Origin: DASXHZ01 sp036488085 | GTDB taxonomy: Bacteria; Acidobacteriota; Thermoanaerobaculia; Gp7-AA8 | Length of the DNA stretch: 64,000 nucleotides | Assembly: GCA_036488085.1 (NCBI GenBank) | Contig: DASXHZ010000008.1 | Coordinates: 1-64,000, forward strand | Reading direction: 5' to 3' | Part shown: positions 26,664 to 34,943 of the stretch, one piece after another | How positions within the stretch are numbered: position 1 is the first letter of the stretch | Layout of the letters: each line of letters opens with the position of its first letter | Notes under the pieces: generated by a model | Told to the model about the DNA's origin: nothing | Databases searched by the model: none | Seen by the model: the letters and a program-made list of their open reading frames with translations, nothing else | Made by a program: the position numbers and the translations under genes

Positions 26664-27105
26664 CCAGGATAGTTACGAAGTTTCGAGGTTTGGAGGTAGA
26701 CCTCGCAACCCCATAACCTCGTAACCCTTTACGAAGTTTCGAGGTTTGGAGGTAGACCTCGCAACCCCGTAACCCTTTACACCACCAGGATGGTTACGAA
26801 GTTTCGAGGTTTGGAGGTAGACCTCGCAACCCGTAACCTCGTAACCCGTTACGAAGTTTCGAGGTTTGGAGGTAGCCCTCGCAACCCCGTAACCTCGTAA
26901 CCCTTTACACCGCCAGGATGGTTACGAAGTTTCGAGGTTTGGAGGTAGACCTCGCAACCTCGCAACCCCGTAACCCCGTAACCCCGTAACCCGTTACGAA
27001 GTTTCGAGGTTTGGAGGTAGACCTCGCAACCCCGTAACCTCGTAACCCGTTACGAACTTTCGAGGTTTGGAGGTAGACCTCGCAACCCCGTAACCCCGTA
27101 ACCCT
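26664..27105. repeat. Seven-copy nested-hairpin repeat array with 8-bp CCCCGTAA steps
   Basis: TTACGAAGTTTCGAGGTTTG and the following GAGGTAGACCTCG recur seven times, with copies near 26675, 26729, 26793, 26849, 26920, 26992 and 27048. Each copy folds twice: GGTTACG pairs with CGTAACC outside, and CGAGGT pairs with ACCTCG inside. Between copies are 8-bp steps of the type CCCCGTAA or CCTCGTAA in variable number. The whole 471-base gap between the protease and ridA is this array. No coding sequence is seen. Confidence 0.85.
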
Positions 27106-27480
27106 TTACACCACCGCCACCAAATCGATCTCTACCTGAGCTCCCTTCGGCAGTCCCGGCACCTGTACCGTCGTTCTGGCGGGCTTATGCGCGCCGAAGT
27201 ATTCGGCGTAGATGGTGTTCAGCGTGCCGAAGTTGGCCAGGTCGGTGACGAAGACGGTCGCCTTGAGGACGTTCTCGAAGCTCGTTCCGGCGGCGGTGAG
27301 AACGGCGGAGAGGTTGTCGAACACCCGGCGGGCCTGGGCGGCGAAATCGCCTTCCACGATGTTTCCGGTGGCCGGGTCGAGCGCGACCTGCCCCGAGGTG
27401 TAGAGCACGCCATGCGAGATCACGCCCTGGGAGTACGGGCCGATTGCGGCCGGCGCGTTCGGAGTTGCCACGAAGTCCAT
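27106..27480 (-). CDS. ridA: RidA/YjgF family reactive-imine deaminase
   Basis: A protein of 124 residues, the normal length for RidA trimers. It has the family motifs IGPYSQGV near the start, SGQVALDP, and ARTTVQVPGLPKGAQVEIDLVAV at the end (split here: ARTTVQV, then GAQVEID), including the Arg needed for deamination. It hydrolyses enamine/imine intermediates such as 2-aminoacrylate to keto acids and ammonia. The inner Met at 27480 matches the family start. It is divergent from the TPR gene, with a 44-base gap between the two start codons. Confidence 0.93.
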   Translation of the reverse strand: MDFVATPNAPAAIGPYSQGVISHGVLYTSGQVALDPATGNIVEGDFAAQARRVFDNLSAVLTAAGTSFENVLKATVFVTDLANFGTLNTIYAEYFGAHKPARTTVQVPGLPKGAQVEIDLVAVV

Positions 27481-27524
27481 GCTTGCCTGTCCCCTTCCAG
27501 CGTCGGAGTATATGCTCTCCACGA

Positions 27525-29729
27525 ATGGCAACTTACCTGGGCAATCCGTCGCTGTCGACCGCGGTGAAAGAGCGGGTCATGTCGACGTTCGAGCAGGCGC
27601 TACAGCTCTATAAAGTCGGGCGAACCGAGGAGGTCGTGCAGGGTTGCGGTCTGATTCTGCAGATGGATCCGCAGTTCGATCCGGCGAAGAAGCTCGTCGA
27701 GAAAGCGCGCAATCCGATGGCGCCGATCGACATCGACAAACTCGTTCCGGTCGTCGGCACGGGAGACGCCCTGGCTGAGGCGCGCGAGGCGATGACGCAG
27801 CGCGACTTCCAGCGCGTCATCAACCTCACCACCGAGATCCTCACCAACGACCTGATGAACGAAGACGCGCGCGTGCTCAACGACTCTGCGCGCGAGAAGA
27901 TGGAAGCGGCGCCGTTCGTCGAGCAGTTCGCGCGGAAGTTCGACCAGAGCATGGCGAATGGCGACGCCGCCTCCGCGCGGACGAATCTCGAGAAAGCGCG
28001 CTCGCTCGACGGCGACCATCCGGCGGTAACGCGGATGGAGAAGGCAGTCACTGCCGGAGCGGCTCCGGCGGCTCCGCCGCAACCGGCCGCCGGCGGCTTC
28101 AGCTTCGACGCGCCGTCGTTCATCGTCGAAACGCCGCAGGCGGCGCCCGGCCGCGGCACCGCGCAGGCGGCCGACTTCGGCTTCACGTTCGAAGAGGAGA
28201 AACCGGCGTCGTCCGACGGCGCGCTTGCAGGCTTCTCGTTCGACGCACCGGCAGCCAAACCTGCAGCGGAGCCTCCGAAACCGGCACCCGCTCCCCCTCC
28301 CGACCCCTCCGGCTTCTCGTTCGACGCACCGCCGAGCGGGAGTTTCTCGTTCGACAGTCCGTCGACCGCTGCTCCGGCACGGCCGCCTGCGGCCGCTCCG
28401 CCGGCCGCGACCTCGAACGACTTCGACTTCTCCTCCGCGTCGTTCGAGACGAGCGACGACGACCGCCGGAAGATCGACCAGTACCTCGCCGACGGCGACC
28501 GTGCGTATGACGGCGGCGACTTCCAGCAGGCGATCGATCTCTGGTCGCGCATCTTCCTGATCGACGTCACCAACGACCCGGCCTCCGAGCGCATCGAGAA
28601 GGCGAAGACGAAGCGGCGCGACATGGAGCAGAAGGTCGAGCCGCTCATCACCTCGGCTGTCGCCGCATTCGACCGCCGCGACTTCGACGGCGCGCGCGAC
28701 AAGTTCAACGAGGCGCTCCGAGCCGATCCGGCGAACGCCACCGCGCACGACTACCTCGCGCGGCTGCCGAATGCCGTCGCCGAGGGTGGCGCGGCGGCGA
28801 AGGTGTCCGACTACGCGCCGCCCCCCGCCGAAAAGCACGACATCTTTGCGGACGACGACCTCGGAGGGACGTACGAGGTCCCGATCGCTCCTCCCCTGAA
28901 ACGGGCAACCGAGGAGAAGAAGCCGGCGGCAAAGCCGCTTCCCGCGGCCCCGGCAAAGCGCTCGTCGATGGGCGCGATCATCGGCATCGTCGCGGCGGTC
29001 GTCGTCGCCGGCGCGATCTGGTTTGCGTACACGAAGTTGTTTTCGAAGCCGGCGTATGAGCCATCCGCGGCGAAGGCGATCATCGCCGAGGCGACGCGGC
29101 TCGGGCAGCAAGGCAAGTACGACCTCGCGATCGCGAAGCTGCAGGACGTGAAGCCGGAGGACCCGCAGCACGACGCGGCGGTGGTCATGATCGCGGACAT
29201 GCAGCACAAGAAGTCGCTGGCCGCGGCGATGATCGACGGGAAGCCGTCGGCGCAGTTCTTCTCCGATGCGGTGAACGCCGGCCGCACGGCGTACGACGCG
29301 CATGATTTCGACGGCGCGAAGCGCGCGTTCGAACAGGCGATGCGCGTGAAGGCGCTTCCCCTCGACGTGAAACCGCTCTACGACACCTCGGCGCAGCAGG
29401 TCGCGAAGCTCGACGCCGCGAAGTCGCTCTTCAAGGAGCATCGCTTCGCCGACGCGGTCGGCAATCTCGAGCAACTCCACACGCAGGATCCGCAGAACAA
29501 GAACATCGAGCGGATGATCATCGACGCTCACTTCAATCTCGGCGCCGCGGCGCTGCAGGAAGAGCGGCTCCCCGACGCGATCAAGGAGTTCGACGAGGTG
29601 GTGAAACTCGACCCGAACGACGACCTCGCGAAGCGCAGTAAGGAGCTCGCCACCCGCTATAACGGCCAGCCGAAAGACCTGTTGTACAAGATTTACGTAA
29701 AATATCTGCCGATGCGCCAAGTGGCGTGA
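27525..29729 (+). CDS. TPR protein with central FxFD motifs and one membrane span
   Basis: A protein of 734 residues starting MATYLGNPSLSTAVKER. The N-terminal 160 residues are helical repeat (TPR-like) units. A Pro/Ala-rich linker then carries repeated aromatic-acidic motifs: GFSFDAPSF, FGFTFEEE, GFSFDAP twice, SFSFDSPS and DFDFSSASF. A second TPR-like block follows at about 330-440. A single membrane span (IIGIVAAVVVAGAIWFAY) is near residue 490-510, and more TPRs lie after it (NAGRTAYDAHDFDGAKRAF, split at 20). Similar proteins occur in Acidobacteriota; exact role unknown. The FxFD motifs could dock a partner, which is inference. Confidence 0.85.
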   Translation: MATYLGNPSLSTAVKERVMSTFEQALQLYKVGRTEEVVQGCGLILQMDPQFDPAKKLVEKARNPMAPIDIDKLVPVVGTGDALAEAREAMTQRDFQRVINLTTEILTNDLMNEDARVLNDSAREKMEAAPFVEQFARKFDQSMANGDAASARTNLEKARSLDGDHPAVTRMEKAVTAGAAPAAPPQPAAGGFSFDAPSFIVETPQAAPGRGTAQAADFGFTFEEEKPASSDGALAGFSFDAPAAKPAAEPPKPAPAPPPDPSGFSFDAPPSGSFSFDSPSTAAPARPPAAAPPAATSNDFDFSSASFETSDDDRRKIDQYLADGDRAYDGGDFQQAIDLWSRIFLIDVTNDPASERIEKAKTKRRDMEQKVEPLITSAVAAFDRRDFDGARDKFNEALRADPANATAHDYLARLPNAVAEGGAAAKVSDYAPPPAEKHDIFADDDLGGTYEVPIAPPLKRATEEKKPAAKPLPAAPAKRSSMGAIIGIVAAVVVAGAIWFAYTKLFSKPAYEPSAAKAIIAEATRLGQQGKYDLAIAKLQDVKPEDPQHDAAVVMIADMQHKKSLAAAMIDGKPSAQFFSDAVNAGRTAYDAHDFDGAKRAFEQAMRVKALPLDVKPLYDTSAQQVAKLDAAKSLFKEHRFADAVGNLEQLHTQDPQNKNIERMIIDAHFNLGAAALQEERLPDAIKEFDEVVKLDPNDDLAKRSKELATRYNGQPKDLLYKIYVKYLPMRQVA

Positions 29730-29732
29730 GGC

Positions 29733-29872
29733 GAGTGGCCGGTTGCCAGTGGCCGGTGGCCGGTGGCCGGTGGCCGGTGGCCGGTGGCCGGATGTAGCAA
29801 GCGATCTGGCCACCGGCAACTGGCAACTGGCAACTGGCAACCGGCAACCGGCAACCGGCAACCGGCAACCGG
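29733..29872. repeat. Inverted heptamer arrays (GGCCGGT)n / (GGCAACY)n
   Basis: A run of about six GGCCGGT heptamers is followed, after a short spacer, by about nine GGCAACT/GGCAACC heptamers, which are the partial reverse complement. The two halves can fold into a long imperfect hairpin. It fills the gap between the TPR gene and the RDD gene and ends about 15 bases before the RDD start, so it could affect its translation. Confidence 0.8.
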
Positions 29873-29886
29873 GTTGGGAGGGTGTG

Positions 29887-30336
29887 ATGCGATTCGACGA
29901 GATGGAGCTGGAGGCGCTTGGGCCGATTGCGGAGCCGGTCGTCGCAGCCGATGCCTCGGAGGCGGCGCCGCGGTTCAAACGGCTATTCGCGCTGCTCACT
30001 GATCTGTCGCTCTTCCTTGCGTTGGCGCTCGCGCTCTCGCCGCTTCTGCCGCCCGCGCGCGACTGGTTCTCGGTGGCCGCCCTCTCCGGCTTCGTGGTCA
30101 TCGTCTCGTATTACTACTTCGTCGGGACGTGGCTGCTGTGGGGGAAGACGATCGGCGGCGCGATCTTCGACGTGCGCGTGGTCGCGGAGCCGATGACGCT
30201 CGGCCGCGCCTCGGCGCGGTGGGCGGCGATGTTCCTCTCGTTCGCGACGGCCGGAATCGGCTTTTTGTTGGCGCTGCTGCCGTCGCGTCAGTCGCTGGCC
30301 GACCGGCTGTCAGCTTCGCATTGCCTGCGCGGCTGA
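29887..30336 (+). CDS. RDD-family membrane protein
   Basis: A protein of 149 residues with three predicted membrane spans. The family features are a basic entry before span 1 (RFKRLFALLTDLSLF), YYYFVGTWLLWGKTIGGAIFDVRVV, of which GKTIGG is diagnostic, and the final SLADRLS Asp/Arg motif. The ATG at 29887 follows GGGAGGG. Function in the family is unclear; transport or stress roles are reported. Its last 27 bases overlap the convergent end of the membrane-anchor gene at 30310-31107. Confidence 0.8.
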   Translation: MRFDEMELEALGPIAEPVVAADASEAAPRFKRLFALLTDLSLFLALALALSPLLPPARDWFSVAALSGFVVIVSYYYFVGTWLLWGKTIGGAIFDVRVVAEPMTLGRASARWAAMFLSFATAGIGFLLALLPSRQSLADRLSASHCLRG

Positions 30337-31107
30337 GGTCTTCCCCGCTTCGACCCACGCGAAACGGGTGACGAGCGATCCCGCGATCGTGATCGCAGCC
30401 GCCACGCGGCGCGCGCGCTTTGACTTGACGCCGAGGAGGCGAAGCGCAAGGGGCAGTGGCCCGGAGAGGACGCCCGCCGTACGCATCACGTTCGACGGCT
30501 TCTGCCGCCGTTCCAACTGAAATCCTGTCCACATTTCGAATGCCGCCGCGAGCGTGGCGAGGGCGTGCAATGCCGGCTCATCGTGATCGCGCAATTGCAG
30601 CAGCGACGTCGCCGACGCGAGCGCGGAGGCGGCAAAGTGCGCGGGGAGCGTCGCGGCGTGCGCGTTCCAGGCGGGAATGGCGGTGACGCCGAGGAGGACG
30701 CCGGTGTAAGTCGACATCACGAGACCGAGGAGCGCTGAGCCGGCGGCGGCGACGTCGCGTAGCGGACGGGGAGCGATCACGGCGCCGGTGGCGCACGCGC
30801 CGAAACCGGCGAGCGTCCAGACGCCGACCGACATCGCCGACTGCGGTTTGAAGACGCGAAGCATGTTGAGGAACCGCTCGGGGCGCCCGAGATCGCTGAT
30901 GAGCAGTGGCGCGGAAGCGGTCGCGCCGATTGCCGCCATCCACCGCGCGTCGCGGACGAGCGACGGCTTCGCGCCATTGACGCGCGCTGCGAATCCAATC
31001 ACGGCCGCCGCTCCCGCTGCGCCGCCGATGAAGAAGTAGAGCGGGATCTCCCACGTCCAGACGGGCGGCTTCAGGAGCGGGAGGTCGTGATACGTCGGTT
31101 CGCTCAT
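30310..31107 (-). CDS. NrfD/DmsC-like membrane anchor of the formate dehydrogenase
   Basis: A protein of 265 residues with about eight hydrophobic spans. It begins MSEPTYHDLPLLKPPVWTWE and continues IPLYFFIGGAAGAAAV, typical of NrfD/PsrC-type quinone-reacting anchor subunits. The ATG overlaps the stop of the iron-sulfur subunit (ATGA), showing translational coupling. In this complex it would pass electrons from the iron-sulfur subunit to quinone. Its 3' end overlaps the convergent RDD gene by 27 bases. Confidence 0.85.
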   Translation of the reverse strand: MSEPTYHDLPLLKPPVWTWEIPLYFFIGGAAGAAAVIGFAARVNGAKPSLVRDARWMAAIGATASAPLLISDLGRPERFLNMLRVFKPQSAMSVGVWTLAGFGACATGAVIAPRPLRDVAAAGSALLGLVMSTYTGVLLGVTAIPAWNAHAATLPAHFAASALASATSLLQLRDHDEPALHALATLAAAFEMWTGFQLERRQKPSNVMRTAGVLSGPLPLALRLLGVKSKRARRVAAAITIAGSLVTRFAWVEAGKTSAAQAMRS

Positions 31108-31898
31108 CGACGCCCTCCGACTGCGAACGCGAGCAGCGACCCGACGACGAGCACCGCGGCGGCGGCGGCAGCGGAGGTCCACGCGGGCTTGAGATACTTC
31201 GTCGGCATCTCGGGATTGGCGGGGAGGTTGTACGCGCGCGGATCGCCGCGCACGAGGAAGAACGCGTGCGTGCCGCCGACGCTCGACTCCTTCGGATTCC
31301 AGATCGTGGCGTCGGTCATGCCGGCGGAGTGGAGTTGGGCAATGCGGCGGTCGGCCGCGCGCTCCAGCTCATCGAGATCGCCGAAGAGTATCGATTGCGT
31401 GGGACACGCTTTGGCGCACGCAGGCGTCTCGCCTACTTTCTGGCGGTCGTAGCACATCGTGCACTTGAAGGCGCGGCCGTCGTCGGGACGGCGGTCGATG
31501 ACGCCGAACGGGCATGAGACGACGCAGTAGCCGCAGCCGTTGCAGATGTCCGGTTGCACGTAGACGCTGCCGAACTCGGTGCGGATGATCGATCCGGTCG
31601 GACACGACTCCAGGCAGCCGGCGTTCTCGCAGTGCTTGCAGACGTCGGACGAGAACTCCCACGTGATGCCCTGCGGGGCGTTCCCGCCGCGTCCGATCTC
31701 CGGCTGCCGCTCGACGAACTTCACGTGACGCCACGTCGAGTGTCCGAGCGACAGGGTGTTGTCGTACGAGACCCCGCTCCAGCGGAAGCCGTCGTCCGGC
31801 ACGCCGTTCCACTCTTTGCATGCCACCTCGCACGCCTTGCATCCGATGCAGAGCGTCGAGTCGGTGAAGAAGCCGGTTACGCGCGACTCAGACTGCAC
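31104..31898 (-). CDS. Formate dehydrogenase iron-sulfur (beta) subunit
   Basis: A protein of 264 residues with four ferredoxin-type Cys groups: CIGCKACEVAC, CKHCENAGCLESC, CNGCGYCVVSC, and CTMC followed by CAKAC. This is the four-cluster electron wire of FdnH/DmsB-type subunits. A C-terminal span (VLVVGSLLAFAVG) fixes it to the membrane. The start is a GTG at 31898 preceded by AAAGGA, lying inside the end of the catalytic gene (22-base overlap). Longer upstream reading in the same frame is antisense-like and rejected. Confidence 0.93.
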   Translation of the reverse strand: MQSESRVTGFFTDSTLCIGCKACEVACKEWNGVPDDGFRWSGVSYDNTLSLGHSTWRHVKFVERQPEIGRGGNAPQGITWEFSSDVCKHCENAGCLESCPTGSIIRTEFGSVYVQPDICNGCGYCVVSCPFGVIDRRPDDGRAFKCTMCYDRQKVGETPACAKACPTQSILFGDLDELERAADRRIAQLHSAGMTDATIWNPKESSVGGTHAFFLVRGDPRAYNLPANPEMPTKYLKPAWTSAAAAAAVLVVGSLLAFAVGGRR

Positions 31899-34800
31899 GT
31901 CAGTCCTTTCGATTCGAAGATGCGGACGTTCGGCTCTTCGCTGATGGCGAGAAGGTCGTTGACGACGTCGCCGGTGACGAGGCCGCGGTAGCCGAAATGG
32001 TACGGGAGGCCGACCTGGTGGACGCGGCGGCCGTCGACATTGAGCGATGGCATGCGCGCAGTGACCAGCGCGCGCGCCTCGATCGATCCGCGGGCGGTCG
32101 AGATCTTCACGCGATCGCCGTTCGCGACCCCGGCCGCTTCCGCGAGCTCCGGCGAGATCTCGGCGAAGAGCTCCGGCTGCAGCTCCGCGAGGTGCGAGAG
32201 TGTGCGCGACATCCCGCCCGCGGTGTGGTGCTCGGTGAGGCGGTACGTCGTCAGGATGTACGGAAAGCGCGGATCGGGCGAGGTCGCGTACACGTTGTCG
32301 TCGCGCTCCATCTTGTTCGCCGCGGGATTCGTCTGCTGGCGGTACAACGGATTCGCGATGTTCGACTCGAGCGGCTCGTAGAACGCCGGCAGCGGACCGT
32401 CCTTGAGGCCCGACGGCACCCAGATCCATCCAGCGCCGTCGGGATGCATGATGAACGGCGCGTCGCCCGGGAGCGCTTCGTCGCCGCCGCGCTCCTCGTC
32501 GCCCGGATAGTCGGGGCGCTTCTTCTTCGTGAAGTCGGGGACGTCGTCGCCGGTCCACTCCCCTGCCGCTTCGTCCCACCAGACGAGCTTCTTCCGCTCG
32601 CTCCACGGCGCGCCGTCGGGACGCGCCGAACAACGGTTGTAGAGGATGCGGCGGTCGAGCGGCCACGCGTATCCCCACCCATGCGCGTACCGTCCCTTCG
32701 GCTCGCGCTTCAGCGCCTTGTTCTCGCCGTCGTACACGCCGGAGTAGATCCAGCAGCCGCAAGTCGTCGTGCCGTCGTTCTTCAGATCGCCGAAGTCCTT
32801 CACGTTCCCTTGGATCTCGCGAAGGACCGCGTCGGAATCATCGTCAGCGTAGTCCCATGTGAGCGCGCGAAGGCCGGCATCGCGCGGGGTCCCGGTGGCG
32901 CGCGCTTTCATCATTCGCCCGAGCTCGATCATGAACTGGAGATCGCTGCGGCACGCGCCCGGCGGCTCGACCGCCTTCTCGCGCCACTGCATCAGGCGCT
33001 GGGTGTTCGTGAACGTTCCCGCCTTCTCGACGTGCGACGCGGCGGGGAACAAGAAGACCTCCGTCTCGATCTCCTCCGGCTTGATCTCCCCCTTCACGAC
33101 CTCGGGCGAATCCTTCCAGAACGTCGCCGACTCGTTCTCCACCATGTCGCGCACGACGAGCCACTTCAGCTTCCCGAGCGCGGTCCGTTCGAACTTTCCG
33201 TTCGGCGCACCGACCGCCGGGTTCTGTCCCATGATGAACAGCCCTTCGAGCTTGCCATCCTGCATCTCCGTCCAGTAGCCGAAGTGCGAGTGGTCGCCCG
33301 TGAGGCGCGGCAGCCAGCCGAAGCCGAAGTCGTTCTCGCGCGTGGCGGCGTCGCCGTAGTACGACTTCAGCAGCGACACGATGTACTTGTCGATGTTGTA
33401 CCACCACCCCTTCGGCGAGCGGTGCTTCTCGATGTACTTCGACAGCGACTGGGCGTCGTTGTCGTCGAGCGCCGGCATGGGAAGGTAGCCCGGCAGGATG
33501 TCGTAGAGCGTCGGGATGTCGGTCGAACCCTGGATCGACGCGTGGCCGCGGAGCGCCATGATCCCGCCGCCCGGCCGTCCGATGTTGCCGAGGAGGAGCT
33601 GCAGGATCGCGGCGGCGCGGATGATCTGCACGCCGGTCGAGTGCTGCGTCCAGCCGACGGCGTAGCAGATCGCCGCCGTCTTCTCCGGACCCGACGCGCT
33701 CGTGTAGATGTCGGCGATCTCGAGGAAGCGCTCCTTCGGGATGCCGCAAAGCTGTTCGACGAGCTCCGGGGTGTAGCGCGCGAAGTGGCGCTTCAGGACC
33801 TGGAAGACGCAGCGCGGATTCTGCAGCGTCTCGTCGCGAATCGGCTTCTGCACGTTCTGCGCTTCGCCGCCGCGATCCTTGCCATGTCCGCCGCCGCTCG
33901 GCCGATGTCCCGGCGCGCTCTCCTTCGGTTCGGCCCCCTCGTACAGCCACGTCTTCGGGTCGTACTTTTTCCCATCCCATCCCGAGAAGAGTCCGTCGAG
34001 GTCCTCGGTATCTTTGAAGTCGTCGCGCAGGATCGTCGGCGCGTTGGTGTAGTGGACGACGTAGTCGCGAAAGTAGCGCTCGTTCTCGATCGTATAGCGG
34101 ATCATCGCGCCGAGGAAGACGAGATCGCTGCCGGCGCGGAGCGGGAGCCAATGGTCGGCCATCGCGCTGGTGCGGTTGAAGCGCGGATCGACGTGAATGA
34201 CCTTCGCGCCGTTCTTCTCGCGCGCCTCGATGACCCACTGGAAGCCGACCGGATGGTTCTCCGCCATCGACGATCCCATGATGAGGATCGCGTCGGCGTT
34301 CGCGAGGTCCTGTTGTGCGGTGGTGGCGCCGCCGCGCCCGAACGAGGTGCCCAGACCGGGCACCGTGGAGCTGTGTCAGATCCGGGCCTGGTTGCTGATG
34401 CAAACCAGGCCCAGTCCCGCCGTGAATAGTTTCTTGATGAGGTAGTTCTCTTCGTTGTCGAGCGTGGCGCCGCCGAGGTGCGCAACGCCGGTCGTGTGCT
34501 TCGCGCGCTCGTCGAACGTGCGGTTGCGCGACTCCCACAGCCGCTCCGCCACCATCTCCATCGCCCGTTCGTGAGAAATCTCCACCCACTCCTTCGATCG
34601 CGCCGGCCGGTACTTCACGCGCATCGCGCGACCGTCATGCGTGACCAGCTCGAAGCTGTCCGCGCCCTTCGGACAGAGATGCCCGCGCGAGATCGGGGAC
34701 TCCGGATCGCCCTCGATCGACACGACTTTCCCGTCGCGATGAAACACGAGCTGTCCGCACCCGACGCCGCAATACGGACATACCGACCGCGCGACCTGCG

Positions 34801-34921
34801 TCCCCTCGTTCTTCGGCCGGAGTTCCCGCGTCTTCTCCGACATCGCGTCGCTGCCGGTCCCATCGGACCGATCGCGAAGTTGGCGTATCAGCGGCCACTT
34901 GAGGAGTAGCTCGGCGAGCAC
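31877..34921 (-). CDS. Formate dehydrogenase catalytic subunit, probable selenoprotein (Sec182, in-frame UGA)
   Basis: Read through one UGA at 34376-34378 this is a 1,014-residue molybdopterin oxidoreductase. Residues 1-15 (LLLKWPLIRQL) match related soluble-facing dehydrogenases and there is no Tat motif. A 4Fe-4S site follows (CPYCGVGC and GHLCPKG). The UGA sits in ISNQARI-U-HSSTV, exactly where the metal ligand Sec/Cys lies in FdnG/FdhF (NQAR-U-H). The following bases form a SECIS-like hairpin. The remaining 832 residues run uninterrupted with all expected molybdopterin segments. Start is a GTG at 34921; an ATG at 34843 is the alternative. It oxidises formate to CO2. A nonsense mutation is the other explanation, but the site makes Sec much more likely. 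sel genes are not in this window. Confidence 0.92.
34346..34364 (-). promoter_or_regulatory. Bacterial SECIS-like hairpin after the UGA codon
   Basis: On the coding strand GGTGCCC-GGTCT-GGGCACC forms a perfect 7-bp stem with a five-base loop. It begins 12 bases after the UGA and puts GGTCT at +19 to +23. The Escherichia coli fdhF SECIS has the same GGUCU type of loop, which is read by SelB. The stem is also coding (residues after Sec182), as expected for bacterial SECIS elements. Confidence 0.85.
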
Positions 34922-34943
34922 GGTGGGAGTCTATGCAAAGTTG

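Noticed and set aside
27600..30101. An 833-residue minus-strand frame opposite the TPR gene
   Set aside because: Arg/Val-rich antisense shadow that also runs through the heptamer repeats.
31104..32762. Longer N-terminal extension of the iron-sulfur subunit
   Set aside because: The extension is Arg-rich, runs through the catalytic gene in another frame, and a GTG with AAAGGA sits just before the first Cys cluster.
34376..34378. UGA in the formate dehydrogenase gene as a disabling stop
   Set aside because: It lies exactly at the known Sec position and is followed by a SECIS-like hairpin, and the rest of the frame is intact.
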